The notes under the pieces are model-generated. The model did not search any database, was not told the DNA's origin, and worked only from the letters and a program-made list of their open reading frames with translations. Shown one piece after another: positions 17,953 to 26,039 of a stretch of 64,000 bases of DNA. Every line of letters starts with the position of its first letter. Positions within the stretch are counted from its first letter, which is position 1. Position numbers and translations under genes: made by a program. This DNA is from AC-32 sp963704005 (GTDB taxonomy: Bacteria > Actinomycetota > Thermoleophilia > Gaiellales > Gaiellaceae): positions 682,001 through 746,000 of the forward strand of contig CAVPGJ010000005.1 in the NCBI GenBank assembly GCA_963704005.1. The letters run 5' to 3'.

Positions 17953-18774
17953 ATGAGCCCCTCCGACGAATCGCCAGACGTCGACGCCGAGCGCGAAGTC
18001 GACCTGCGCAGCCACTGGAACCGGCTCGTCGAGCGCTGGTGGCTGCCGGCCGCGGGTGTCGTCGCCGGGATCGTGATCGGCTTCCTGATCTCGATCGGCG
18101 GCAGCCAGGTCTATACCGCCAAGACGACCGTCTACCTCGGCCAGCCGCTCTCGCCGACCGGCGCCGTCCCGCTGCAGAGCGACGCGACCAACCCGTCCAC
18201 GGTCGGGCAGATCATCCACAGCGAGGAGGCCCTGCGCGCCGCTGCACTCAAAGCCGGGATGCCGGTCGCCAAGCTGCGCGGGCAGGTGACCTCGCGACCC
18301 GTCGCGGGCGCGCTGACGAAGCTCGGGCAGACGCCGCTCGTCCTGATCACGGTCACGGGCAAGGCGCCGCGCCACACCCAGGTTGCGGCCAACGCGCTCG
18401 CGCAGATCGTGATCAAGCGCACCTCGAAGTACGTGAACAACATCATCTCGAGCCTGCAGGAGCAGATCGCCCTCTACACCAAGTCGCTCGACACGCTCAA
18501 CAAGCAGTCGAGCGGGCTCTCGAGCACCGACCGGGTCCTGGTCGCGCTTCAGACCGCGCAGATCGCCGACCAGCTCACGACGGCGAAGCAGCAGCTCGCG
18601 GTCGCGCAGCAGATCGAGCTCGGCAAGCAGGAGACGTTTGCCGTCGCGACCAAGACGACCGCTCGCAGCCGCCGCAACACGGTGATCGTCGGCGCCCTGA
18701 TCGGGCTCCTGATCGGGATTGCGGCCGCGCTCCTCTGGGAGCCGGTCGGGCGGGTCGTCCGCCACGATTCCTAG
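17953..18774 (+). CDS. Wzz/YveK-type polysaccharide chain-length or export protein
   Basis: About 273 residues. One membrane helix lies near residues 31-53 (PAAGVVAGIVIGFLISIGG). A periplasmic-type domain follows (YTAKTTVYLGQPLSP, then a long helical stretch around NNIISSLQEQIALYTKSLDT), and a second helix lies near the C-terminus (TVIVGALIGLLIGIAAALLW). This is the Wzz domain layout without the tyrosine kinase part, as in YveK/CapA. It would regulate chain length or link synthesis to export. ATG 17953 and GTG 17929 are both possible; 17929 would overlap the upstream gene. A TAGAGT sequence ends 10 bases before ATG. Confidence 0.8.
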   Translation: MSPSDESPDVDAEREVDLRSHWNRLVERWWLPAAGVVAGIVIGFLISIGGSQVYTAKTTVYLGQPLSPTGAVPLQSDATNPSTVGQIIHSEEALRAAALKAGMPVAKLRGQVTSRPVAGALTKLGQTPLVLITVTGKAPRHTQVAANALAQIVIKRTSKYVNNIISSLQEQIALYTKSLDTLNKQSSGLSSTDRVLVALQTAQIADQLTTAKQQLAVAQQIELGKQETFAVATKTTARSRRNTVIVGALIGLLIGIAAALLWEPVGRVVRHDS

Positions 18775-18777
18775 CCT
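18772..18777 (+). promoter_or_regulatory. -10 box TAGCCT embedded in a stop codon
   Basis: The stop codon TAG of the Wzz-like gene (18772-18774) is the first half of TAGCCT, which is followed by 6 bases and GTG 18784. The downstream GT2 gene could therefore be transcribed separately as a leaderless mRNA. Confidence 0.5.
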
Positions 18778-18783
18778 CAAGGG

Positions 18784-19752
18784 GTGCTCGACGGCAAGCG
18801 GGTGGCGGTCGTCGTGCCCGCGCACGACGAAGAGAAGCTGATCGCGGACACGGTCCGCTCGATCCCCGACTTCGTCGACCGGGTGATCGTCGTCGACGAC
18901 AAGTCGAAGGACGGAACGGTCGCGGCCGTCCGCGCGATGAACGACCAGCGGGTCGAGCTGCTCGAGCACGAGCGAAACCTCGGCGTCGGCGCGGCGATCC
19001 TCACCGGCTATCACAAGGCGATCGAGGAGCGGATCGACGTCACCGCGGTCATGGCCGCCGACGCGCAGATGGACCCCGGCGACCTGGAGACGCTGGTCGC
19101 CCCGGTCGCGCGCGGCGAGGTCGACTACGCCAAGGCGAACCGGCTCTTCACCGGCCAGGCCTGGGAGGTGATCCCGCGCTACCGCTACCTCGGCAACGCG
19201 ATGCTCAGCCTGCTGACGAAGATCGCCTCCGGCTACTGGCACGTCGCCGACTCGCAGTCCGGCTACACGGCGATCTCGCTCGAGATGCTGGAGCTGCTCG
19301 ACCTCGACCGGATCTACCCGCGCTACGGCTTCCCGAACGACATGCTCGTCCACCTGAACGTCTGGAACGGCCGCGTGCGCGACTACCCGTCACGGCCGAT
19401 CTACGGCGTCGGCGAGCGCTCGGGGATCCGGCTGCGGAAGGTGGTGCCGGGGATCTCGTGGCTGCTGTTCAAGGGCTTCTGGTGGCGCATGTGGCAGAAG
19501 TACGTGATCCGCGACTTCCATCCGCTGGTCTTCTTCTACCTGCTCGGGATCGTGATGACCGTGCTGGGCCTCGGCCTCGGGATCGCCGAGATCGTCCTGC
19601 GGATCGAGGGCAACCAGATCACGGCGGCGACGGTCGTGCTCGTCGCGCTGCTGCTGATCTTTGGCTCGCAGTTCAGCCTTTTCGCGATGTGGTTCGACAT
19701 GGAGTCGAACAAGGACCTGGGCGGCCGCGGCCGCCGCCGCACCGACCGCTAG
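18784..19752 (+). CDS. Polyprenyl-phosphate glycosyltransferase (dolichyl-phosphate mannosyltransferase-like GT2)
   Basis: A 322-residue GT2 enzyme with VAVVVPAHDEEKLIADTVRS (8-27), VIVVDDKSKDGT, a ADAQMDPGDLE metal motif, and two C-terminal membrane helices (VFFYLLGIVMTVLGLGLGI and AATVVLVALLLIFGSQFSL). DPM1/GtrB-type proteins of this length transfer a sugar to polyprenyl phosphate for use by GT-C enzymes outside the membrane. Its overlap with the convergent vapC gene is 4 bases. It ends the first polysaccharide locus. Confidence 0.85.
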   Translation: MLDGKRVAVVVPAHDEEKLIADTVRSIPDFVDRVIVVDDKSKDGTVAAVRAMNDQRVELLEHERNLGVGAAILTGYHKAIEERIDVTAVMAADAQMDPGDLETLVAPVARGEVDYAKANRLFTGQAWEVIPRYRYLGNAMLSLLTKIASGYWHVADSQSGYTAISLEMLELLDLDRIYPRYGFPNDMLVHLNVWNGRVRDYPSRPIYGVGERSGIRLRKVVPGISWLLFKGFWWRMWQKYVIRDFHPLVFFYLLGIVMTVLGLGLGIAEIVLRIEGNQITAATVVLVALLLIFGSQFSLFAMWFDMESNKDLGGRGRRRTDR

Positions 19753-20135
19753 GCCAGCGCGATGTCCGTCGAGGCGAAGTCCTTGCCCTTGGCGAGCAAC
19801 GGCTCCCGCGCGACCCTCGCAGTCGCATAGGCAAGGCAGTCCCCGAAGTTCAGTTTCGCCTCGTGACGCGAGCGCCCGAAGCGCCACCAGGCGAAGACCG
19901 CTTCCTGCCAGTGCGCGTCGCCGAACTCGATCACGTGCGCATCGGCCGCGGCAACGAGCCGTTCCAGCAAGGGAGCCGCCGCCTGCCCCGTCCGCGACGA
20001 GAGCACGATCCCGGCCTCGGCCAGCGTCGGAGCTGCAACGGCGACCATCTCCGCCTGATCGATCTTCGCGACGAGCGCATCGCGGTCGCGCTCGTCCAGG
20101 GCGATCGCGACGAGCGCGGAGCTGTCCAGGATCAC
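19749..20135 (-). CDS. vapC: PIN-domain ribonuclease toxin (VapC)
   Basis: A 128-residue PIN domain with the acidic metal-binding set Asp4 (MILDSSALVAI), Glu40 (PTLAEAGIVLSS), Asp99 (LNFGDCLAYATA) and Asp119 (AKGKDF). VapC toxins cleave RNA, often tRNA or rRNA loops, and are neutralised by the VapB partner encoded just upstream. The start overlaps the vapB stop by 4 bases, which is usual for this pair. All catalytic acids are present, so the toxin looks intact. Confidence 0.9.
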   Translation of the reverse strand: MILDSSALVAIALDERDRDALVAKIDQAEMVAVAAPTLAEAGIVLSSRTGQAAAPLLERLVAAADAHVIEFGDAHWQEAVFAWWRFGRSRHEAKLNFGDCLAYATARVAREPLLAKGKDFASTDIALA

Positions 20136-20404
20136 ACGCCCTCCCGGCCAAAGCCGAGAATCCGGTCTTCGTCTCGCTTCGAGACGGGCTTCCCGCGAAC
20201 GCCGGGAGGAAGGTGCGGCCAGAGCTCGCGTTCGAGCAGGGCCGTCATCCGGGCGCCTCGCCCCCGGCCTCCCCGCTCGAGCAGGAGCCGCCGCCGGCGT
20301 TCGCGCAGGGCCTGGCGAACAGCGCCGGTCTTGCTCTCGCCGGCGAGCTTCGCCACCTCGCCTGCGAGGCGTTCCGTCTCCGGGTCCTTGATGTTCAGCG
20401 CCAT
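20132..20404 (-). CDS. vapB: VapB-type antitoxin (Rv0623-like)
   Basis: A 90-residue protein starting MALNIKDPETERLAGEVAKL, the typical N-terminal ribbon-helix-helix pattern of Rv0623-like antitoxins, followed by a charged helix (VRQALRERRRRLLLERG) and a C-terminal part ending EDRILGFGREGV that would wrap the toxin. It should bind both VapC and its own promoter. A TACGAT box lies 7 bases before the ATG, so the mRNA is probably leaderless. Confidence 0.88.
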   Translation of the reverse strand: MALNIKDPETERLAGEVAKLAGESKTGAVRQALRERRRRLLLERGGRGRGARMTALLERELWPHLPPGVRGKPVSKRDEDRILGFGREGV

Positions 20405-20411
20405 GAAACGG

Positions 20412-20451
20412 ATCGTAGCAGCGATGGTGTAATCAGGGCAGAATGGTGTAA
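20412..20451 (-). promoter_or_regulatory. vapBC promoter with direct repeats
   Basis: On the minus strand a TACGAT -10 box (20412-20417) lies 7 bases before the vapB ATG. Upstream, TTACACCAT occurs twice (20424-20432 and 20443-20451), 19 bases apart. Such repeats are plausible operators for autoregulation by VapB. Confidence 0.5.
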
Positions 20452-20481
20452 CGAACCGCCACGGCCGTATTCGGGGACTGG

Positions 20482-20947
20482 TTAGCCGCTGGCCTTCAGG
20501 CGCTCGAACTGCTCCGCGAGGCCCTTCGCGTCCTGGCCGGCGCCGACCTCGAGCTTCGCCTCGGCGCCGTTGGCGGTCACCTTCACCGTCTTGCCGACCA
20601 GCAGGCGCTTGACCTGGATCGACTCGACGTCGCCGACCGGGACGGCGCTGACGAGCTCCACGACCGCCTTCGGCTTGCCCATCGCGCTCGTCTCGATCCC
20701 GAACACGATCAGGCGCCGGTCGCTGAGCGCGAGCGCCATCGGGATTCGTCAGCGTGAGGCTTGCCGCCTCGGCGCCCTTCTTCGACTTGCCGGCCCACGC
20801 GCCGCCGATCGACTGCGGCGCGAGGCCGCCGACCTTCGAGGTCGTCGTCCCGCGCGGCTGCGCCACGATCGAGGCGACGATCTCCTCGCCCTCCTCGAGA
20901 AACGGACGCGCCTCTTCCTTGAGCTGCGCTGCAAAGTCGGATGCCAC
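20482..20947 (-). CDS. Small PH-like domain protein of unknown function (one frameshift)
   Basis: GTG 20947, preceded by GGAGGGGGAG, opens ASDFAAQLKEEARPFLEEGE and a stretch ending in KKGAEAASLTLTNP. The frame then shifts near 20742 and continues as MALALSDRRLIVFGIETSAM and VELVSAVPVGDVESIQVKRL to ERLKASG. The combined product is about 154 residues. An initial helical part, then ..LALSDRRLIVF.. and a short strand-rich part ending in a helix, resembles bacterial PH-like (bPH) domains. No catalytic motif is visible. Function is unknown; one extra base would explain the break. Confidence 0.55.
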
Positions 20948-21035
20948 CGTGATCTCCCCCTCCGTATGTAGCTGCCGCCAGTACGGCGACCATAAACGGG
21001 GGCTCAGTGGACGCGCAAGCGCTTCGTCAGCTCGA

Positions 21036-22172
21036 CTACTCGAGCACGTCGATGCGCCGCTCGGCGCACATGTCCTTCAGGACCTGCGGCCAGACGGTGA
21101 CGCTGACCTCGCCGAGGTGGGCCTTGCGCAGCAGCAGCATCATCGTCCGCGACTGGCCGATCCCGGCGCCGATCGAGAGCGGGATCTCGTCGTGCAGGAT
21201 CGCCTGGTGGTACGGGAGCGCGAGGAAGTCGAGCTGGTCGGAGGACTCGAGCTGCCAGAGCAGCGACTCCTTCGTCACGCGGATGCCGCCCGACATCAGC
21301 TCGTGCCGCCGGCGCGTGACCGGGTTCCAGACGAGGATGTCGCCGTTCAGCCCGTGCATCGGGCGCCCGTCCGCCGAAGCGGTTTCCGAAGACCAGTCGT
21401 CGTAGTCGGAGGCGCGCAGCTCGTGCGGGTAGCCGTCGGCGAGGGGCCAGCCGATCCCGTAGATGAAGATCGCCGGATGCTCCTGCAGGATCGCCGTCTC
21501 CCGCTGCTTGCGCGGGAGGTCGGGGTAGGCCTCGAGGATGTCCTCGGCGTGGAAGAACTCGAGCTCGTCGGGTAGCTCGGGGTAGCGCGGGTCGGCGAGC
21601 GCGGGCCAGCCCTGGCGCAGGAAGAAGTCCGCCTCCTTCAGGACCTTCCAGATCCGCCGCACCGTCTCGGTCAGGTAGTCGAGCGTGCGGTTCTCGGGCC
21701 GGATCGTCTTCTCCCAGTCCCACTGGTCGACGTAGGCCGAGTGGTCGTGGTCGAGGAAGTAGTCCTTGCGCACGGCGCGCATATCGGTGAGCAGGCCCTC
21801 GCCGGGGCCCATTCCGAACTGGCGGAGCGCCATCCGCTTCCACTTGGTCGCCGCCTGGACGACCTCGGCGTCGATCGGATGCAGGCCGCGGTCGTTCGAG
21901 ATATGGAAGCCGACGGGCGTGCGCGAGCCGTCGCGGTCGAGGTAGTCGTTCACCCCGCTCTCGGAGTCGACGATCAGCGGCACCTGCACCATCGTCAGGC
22001 CGAGCTCCTCGCAGAGCCGGTCCTCGATCAGCCGCTTCGCCGGGTAGAGCGCCTGCATCGTCTCCATCGGCGAGAGCAGCGGGACGTAGTCGTCCGGCAG
22101 GAGGCGCGCGAGCTCGTCGTAGTCGCCGATGCCCGGACCGGCGAGGTCGGCTTCCTTGGGAGTGACACTCAT
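21036..22172 (-). CDS. asnA: Aspartate-ammonia ligase (AMP-forming asparagine synthetase A)
   Basis: A 378-residue class-II-aminoacyl-tRNA-synthetase-like enzyme that makes asparagine from aspartate, ammonia and ATP. Typical stretches are FDSESGVNDYLDRDGSRTP in variant form (VDSESGVNDYLDRDGSRTPV), DMRAVRKDYFLDHDHSAYVDQWDWEK, and the C-terminal GAGIGQSRTMMLLLRKAHLGEV with the ATP-binding arginine. It is somewhat longer than the roughly 330-residue E. coli enzyme. The ATG lies 6 bases after a GACGAT box. Its promoter overlaps the end of mgtA and belongs to a set of four look-alike promoters in this window. Confidence 0.93.
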   Translation of the reverse strand: MSVTPKEADLAGPGIGDYDELARLLPDDYVPLLSPMETMQALYPAKRLIEDRLCEELGLTMVQVPLIVDSESGVNDYLDRDGSRTPVGFHISNDRGLHPIDAEVVQAATKWKRMALRQFGMGPGEGLLTDMRAVRKDYFLDHDHSAYVDQWDWEKTIRPENRTLDYLTETVRRIWKVLKEADFFLRQGWPALADPRYPELPDELEFFHAEDILEAYPDLPRKQRETAILQEHPAIFIYGIGWPLADGYPHELRASDYDDWSSETASADGRPMHGLNGDILVWNPVTRRRHELMSGGIRVTKESLLWQLESSDQLDFLALPYHQAILHDEIPLSIGAGIGQSRTMMLLLRKAHLGEVSVTVWPQVLKDMCAERRIDVLE

Positions 22173-22241
22173 GCCCGGATCGTCCGTCGGGCTCGTCTGC
22201 GCTACATCAGGGCGCGCGCTGATCGGCTTGCGGAGAACTAC
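22173..22241 (-). promoter_or_regulatory. asnA promoter, member of a four-promoter family
   Basis: Reading on the minus strand: GTAGTT (22241-22236) begins the element, GATG follows 33 bases after its first base, GACGAT follows 24 bases after that, and ATG comes 6 bases after GACGAT. The same order and spacing occur before mgtA, tdh and tnaA. GTAGTTCTCCGCA is identical in the tnaA copy. Part of the element is also the end of the mgtA reading frame. Confidence 0.6.
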
Positions 22242-24753
22242 GCCATGAGCCGTTGCGGTAGAAGCGTTTCTTGCCCACCTCGACGAGGGCGAGATAGGTC
22301 ACGGCCATCACGGCGAGGATGGCGAGGAAGAGCGCCGGCAGCGGGCGGAAGCCCAGCACGTGCGCGGCAGGAGAGTAGGGGAGCAGGAGCCCGGCGAGCG
22401 CCACCGCCAGCGTCGTCGCGAGCAGCGGCCGGCTGGGGCGGCTGTGGAAGAACGGCACGCGACGCGTGCGGATCACGAAGACGACGAGCGACTGGGTCAA
22501 CAGCGACTCGACGAACCAGCCGGTATGGAAGAGCGGGGCATGCGCGTCGAAGACGAAGATCATCACCGCGAAGGTGAGGAAGTCGTAGGCGGAGCTGATC
22601 GGCCCGAAGAAGGTCATGAAGCGGCGGATGAAGCCGATGTCCCAGTGCTCGGGCCGGCGGAGCAGCTCCTCGTCCACGTTGTCGGTCGGGATCGTCAGCT
22701 CCGAGCAGTCGTAGAGCAGGTTGTTGAGCAGGATCTGGCTCGGCAGCATCGGCAGGAAGGGGAGGAAGAGCGAGGCGCCGGCCGCGCTGAACATGTTCCC
22801 GAAGTTGGAGCTCGTCCCCATCAGGACGTACTTGGTCGTGTTCGCGAAGATCCGCCGCCCCTCGACGACGCCGTCCGCGAGCACGCCGAGGCTCTTTTCC
22901 AGCAGGACGACGTCCGCCGCCTCCTTGGCCACGTCGACGGCAGTGTCGACCGAGATGCCGACGTCGGCCCGGTGGAGCGCGACCGCGTCGTTGACCCCGT
23001 CGCCGAGGAAGGCCACGTCGTCGCCGTTCTGCTGCGCGGCCGAGACGAGCTCCGCCTTCTGCTCCGGGCTGACCCGGGCGAAGACGGTCGTCCGCTTCAC
23101 GAGCTCGGCCAGCTCTTGCTCGTCGAGCCCGGCGAGATCGGCGCCGCGGGCGACGCCCTTGACCGGCAGCCCGACCTCGGCGCAGACGTGGGCCGCCGTC
23201 CGCTCGTGGTCGCCGGTGAGCACCTTCAGCTCGATCCCGAGCCGAAGCAGCCGCGCTACCGACTCGGCGGCGTCGGCCTTCGGCGGGTCGGCGAAGACGA
23301 GGAAGCCGAGCAGCTCGAGGCCGCTCTCGTCGCTCTCGTCGTAGGCCGGCTTGGCCTCGACCGCCCGCTCGGCGAGCGCCAGCGTGCGGTGGCCGGCCGC
23401 GAGGAGCTGGTCGAGCGCGGCCGTGGCGGCCGGCGGCACGTCGGCGCAGCGCGCGAGCACCTCCTCGGCCGCGCCCTTGCAGAGCAACCGGCGCCGCTGC
23501 CGCTCCTCGAGCACGACGGAGGTGCGCCGCCGCTCGAACGTGAACGGAAGCGTCGCCACCCGCTCGGCCGATCCCAGCTCGGCGGCCGCGACCGCCGGCT
23601 CGAGCGACGACCAGAGCGCGAGGTCGAGCGTGTTCCCGAGCGGGACCTCTCCGTGCTCCATCTCGAGCGAGCTGCACAGCAGGCCGAGGCGAACGAGCCC
23701 GGGGGCCGGCTTGCCCGCCGCGTCGACCGCCTCGCGGAACTGGATCCGGCCCTCGGTCAGCGTTCCCGTCTTGTCCGTGAAGAGAATGTCCGCGTCGCCG
23801 AGGTCCTCGATCGAGACCAGCCGCTTGACCAGCACGGAGCGGCGGGCCATTCGCCGCGCGCCGGTCGAGAGGCTGACGGTGACGATCGCCGGGAGCAGCT
23901 GCGGCGTCAGCCCGACGGCGATCGCGAGCGAGAAGAGCAGCGAGCTGAGGACCGGCCGCCCCAGGAGCGCGTTGGCGACGAAGATGAAGACGGTCAGCGC
24001 GGCGGTCACCTTCGCGAGCAGGCCGGCGAACGAGGTCAGGCCCTGCTGGAAGGCGGTCGGCGGCTGGTGCTCGAGCAGGCCGCCGGCGACGCTGCCGAGG
24101 CGCGTGGCGGCACCGGTGGCCGCGACGACGCCGAGCCCGGTGCCGCTGCGGACGACGGTGCCCGTGTAGGCGCAGTCGGCGTGGATCCCCTCGGCCCCGT
24201 TCGTCTCAGCGACGGCGGTCTTCTCCGCCGGATAGGCCTCGCCGGTCAGCGCGGCCTCGTCCACCGACAGCTCGGTCGCCTCGATCAGGCGCAGGTCGGC
24301 GGGGACGACGTCGCCGGCCTGTAGCACGCAGAGGTCGCCGGGCACGAGGTCCGCGGCCGGCAGCTCGGCGCGCCTGCCGTCGCGCAGCACGGTGGCCCGC
24401 CGCCCGGTGCGCCCGCGCAACGCCGCCAGCGTCTGCTCGCTGCGGTACTCGTTGAAGAAGCCGAGCCCGACGCTCAGGAAGACGATGGACAAGATGATCC
24501 CGCCGTCGGTGCCCTCGCCGACGCCGATCGAGACCGCCGCAGCGGCCAGCAGCAGCGCGAGCAGCGGGCTGCGGAGCTGGGCACCGAGCACCGAGAGCGC
24601 CGTCCTGCCCGAGCGGCCGAGCTCGTTCGGGCCGACGCGCTCCAGCCGGACCGCGGCCTCGCCGGAGGTCAGCCCGTCGCGGCTGCAGTCGAGCGCCTCG
24701 AGCGCCGCATCGGGGCCGAGCGCGGCAACGCGGTCGACCTGGCTTGTCTCCAT
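22207..24753 (-). CDS. mgtA: Magnesium-transporting P-type ATPase (MgtA/MgtB family)
   Basis: An 848-residue P-type ATPase. Visible are the actuator motif LTGE (169-172), the phosphorylation motif DKTGT at Asp327, the nucleotide-binding KGAAEEVL, the hinge GDGVNDAVAL, and a membrane C-terminal half with TDNVDEELLRRPEHW and FFGPISSAYDFLTF, which are typical of MgtA. It would import Mg2+ at the expense of ATP. The helix-4 motif reads TPQLLP where the family usually has TPEMLP. The last 13 codons overlap the asnA promoter. It starts 6 bases after a GATCCT box and is divergent from the M50 protease gene. Confidence 0.9.
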   Translation of the reverse strand: METSQVDRVAALGPDAALEALDCSRDGLTSGEAAVRLERVGPNELGRSGRTALSVLGAQLRSPLLALLLAAAAVSIGVGEGTDGGIILSIVFLSVGLGFFNEYRSEQTLAALRGRTGRRATVLRDGRRAELPAADLVPGDLCVLQAGDVVPADLRLIEATELSVDEAALTGEAYPAEKTAVAETNGAEGIHADCAYTGTVVRSGTGLGVVAATGAATRLGSVAGGLLEHQPPTAFQQGLTSFAGLLAKVTAALTVFIFVANALLGRPVLSSLLFSLAIAVGLTPQLLPAIVTVSLSTGARRMARRSVLVKRLVSIEDLGDADILFTDKTGTLTEGRIQFREAVDAAGKPAPGLVRLGLLCSSLEMEHGEVPLGNTLDLALWSSLEPAVAAAELGSAERVATLPFTFERRRTSVVLEERQRRRLLCKGAAEEVLARCADVPPAATAALDQLLAAGHRTLALAERAVEAKPAYDESDESGLELLGFLVFADPPKADAAESVARLLRLGIELKVLTGDHERTAAHVCAEVGLPVKGVARGADLAGLDEQELAELVKRTTVFARVSPEQKAELVSAAQQNGDDVAFLGDGVNDAVALHRADVGISVDTAVDVAKEAADVVLLEKSLGVLADGVVEGRRIFANTTKYVLMGTSSNFGNMFSAAGASLFLPFLPMLPSQILLNNLLYDCSELTIPTDNVDEELLRRPEHWDIGFIRRFMTFFGPISSAYDFLTFAVMIFVFDAHAPLFHTGWFVESLLTQSLVVFVIRTRRVPFFHSRPSRPLLATTLAVALAGLLLPYSPAAHVLGFRPLPALFLAILAVMAVTYLALVEVGKKRFYRNGSWRSSPQADQRAP

Positions 24754-24822
24754 GCTCTGAGGATCGCCGCGGAGCCCGCGCGGGCCATCGGCAGCCCTCC
24801 GCAGCTGCGCGCGGGGAACTAC
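24754..24822 (-). promoter_or_regulatory. mgtA promoter, member of the four-promoter family
   Basis: Minus strand: GTAGTT (24822-24817), GATG 33 bases on, GATCCT 24 bases on, then 6 bases to ATG 24753. The stretch after GTAGTT is CCCCGCG, a weaker match to the CTCCGCA of asnA and tnaA. It shares the intergenic space with the opposing M50 promoter. Confidence 0.58.
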
Positions 24823-24836
24823 TGCCCCCGGCGGCG

Positions 24837-24842
24837 GATAAT
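24837..24842 (+). promoter_or_regulatory. -10 box GATAAT before the M50 protease gene
   Basis: GATAAT followed by 6 bases and GTG 24849. The geometry points to leaderless transcription from GTG 24849 and makes ATG 24841, which lies within the box, an unlikely start. Confidence 0.5.
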
Positions 24843-25974
24843 GACCCCGTGCACCCGACCTTCTCGCTCGGGTCGCGTCGCCGGAGTCGAGATCGGCGTC
24901 AACTGGAGCTGGGCCTTCGTCTTCGCGCTGATCGTCTGGTCGCTCGAGTCGGCCGTCTTCCCCGACCAGAACCCGGGCCTCTCCCACGGGGAGTACATCG
25001 GGATGGCGCTCGTGGCGGCAGTCCTCTTCTTCGTCTCGCTGCTGCTGCACGAGCTCGGGCACGCGGTGCAGGCCCGGCGCGACGGCATCGAGATCGAGGG
25101 CATCACGCTCTGGCTCTTCGGCGGCGTCGCGCGGTTCCGGGGAGAGCTCCCGAGCGCGGGCGCCGAGTTCCGGATGGCGATCGCCGGGCCTCTGGTGACG
25201 CTCGTGATCGGGAGCGTCTTCGCCGCTCTCGCGGCGTTTGCGCAGCTGCCGGAGGTGGTCGACGGCGTGGCCGCCTGGCTCGGCTACATCAACCTCTTCC
25301 TGCTCGCCTTCAACATGCTGCCCGCGCTCCCGCTCGACGGCGGCCGGGTGCTGCGGTCGGCGCTCTGGGCCGCCCGCCACGACTTCGCCTGGGCGACGGT
25401 CGTCGCGGCCGACATCGGCCGCGGCTTCGGCTACCTGATGGTCGCTGGTGGGCTTGCCCTGTTCATCTTCCAGGGCAGCTTCAGCGGCGCCTGGCTCGCC
25501 TTCCTCGGCTGGTTCCTGCTCGGCGCGGCCGGGATGGAGGCGCGCCACCTGGCCGTGCGGCAGGCGCTCGAGGGGCTGAAGGTGAGCCACTTCATGATCC
25601 GCGACCCGGTCACGGCCGACCCCGACGAGACGCTCGGGAACTTCATGGACGGGGTCGCCGGAGTCGCCCGCTTCACCGCCTACCCCGTCGTCCACGGCGG
25701 CGAGGCGCTGGGGATCCTGCCGCTGCGCCGGGTGCTCGAGACCCCGCGCGGGGAGTGGGACGAGCGGAGCGTCCGCGAGCGGATGGTCGTACGTGACGAG
25801 GTTCCGGTGTTCCGGCCGGACGAGGACGCGCTACAGGCGCTCGAGGAGCTCAGCGAGGGCGATCTCCACCGCGGGCTCGTGCTCGAAGACGGGCGCCTCG
25901 CCGGCTTCGTGTCGATCACCGACATCGCGCGTCTGCTCGGGGAGCCGAGGCGCCGCCGGCCGGCCGCTGCGTAG
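24841..25974 (+). CDS. M50 site-2 protease with C-terminal CBS domains (Rip3/SpoIVFB-like)
   Basis: A membrane metalloprotease of about 377 residues. The zinc site is LLLHELGHAVQA (HExxH) with the third ligand in NMLPALPLDGGRVLRSALW (a NxxPxxxLDGG motif). After the membrane part, two CBS-like modules follow (FMIRDPVTADPDETLGNFM and ERMVVRDEVPVFRPDEDALQ), which usually bind adenine nucleotides. Such proteases cut membrane-bound regulators. The uninterrupted frame begins at ATG 24841, but the family-like N-terminus HPTFSLG is encoded one frame over from GTG 24849. One extra T near 24872 would join it to RVAGVEIGVNWSW, so GTG 24849 is probably the true start. Confidence 0.85.
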   Translation: MTPCTRPSRSGRVAGVEIGVNWSWAFVFALIVWSLESAVFPDQNPGLSHGEYIGMALVAAVLFFVSLLLHELGHAVQARRDGIEIEGITLWLFGGVARFRGELPSAGAEFRMAIAGPLVTLVIGSVFAALAAFAQLPEVVDGVAAWLGYINLFLLAFNMLPALPLDGGRVLRSALWAARHDFAWATVVAADIGRGFGYLMVAGGLALFIFQGSFSGAWLAFLGWFLLGAAGMEARHLAVRQALEGLKVSHFMIRDPVTADPDETLGNFMDGVAGVARFTAYPVVHGGEALGILPLRRVLETPRGEWDERSVRERMVVRDEVPVFRPDEDALQALEELSEGDLHRGLVLEDGRLAGFVSITDIARLLGEPRRRRPAAA

Positions 25975-26039
25975 TTGTCCGAAACGCGATCGGGCCTGGA
26001 CCGGATGCACCACCGGCCCTCCGGCGGGAGCCTTTACCC
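25971..26039 (+). promoter_or_regulatory. tdh-kbl promoter, member of the four-promoter family
   Basis: GTAGTT (25971) continues as GTCCGAA; GATG is at 26004 (33 bases on), GAGCCT at 26028 (24 bases on), and ATG 26040 follows after 6 bases. The element fills the whole gap between the M50 gene, whose stop TAG lies inside GTAGTT, and tdh. Confidence 0.6.

Noticed and set aside
24841..24848. ATG 24841 as the true start of the M50 protease
   Set aside because: It lies within the GATAAT box and yields an N-terminus unlike the family; GTG 24849 with a one-base correction gives the expected HPTFSLGRVAG.
22207..25695. Very long minus-strand open frame extending mgtA far upstream of ATG 24753
   Set aside because: The part before 24753 is antisense to the M50 protease gene and has no ATPase similarity; it is an effect of GC-rich codon use.
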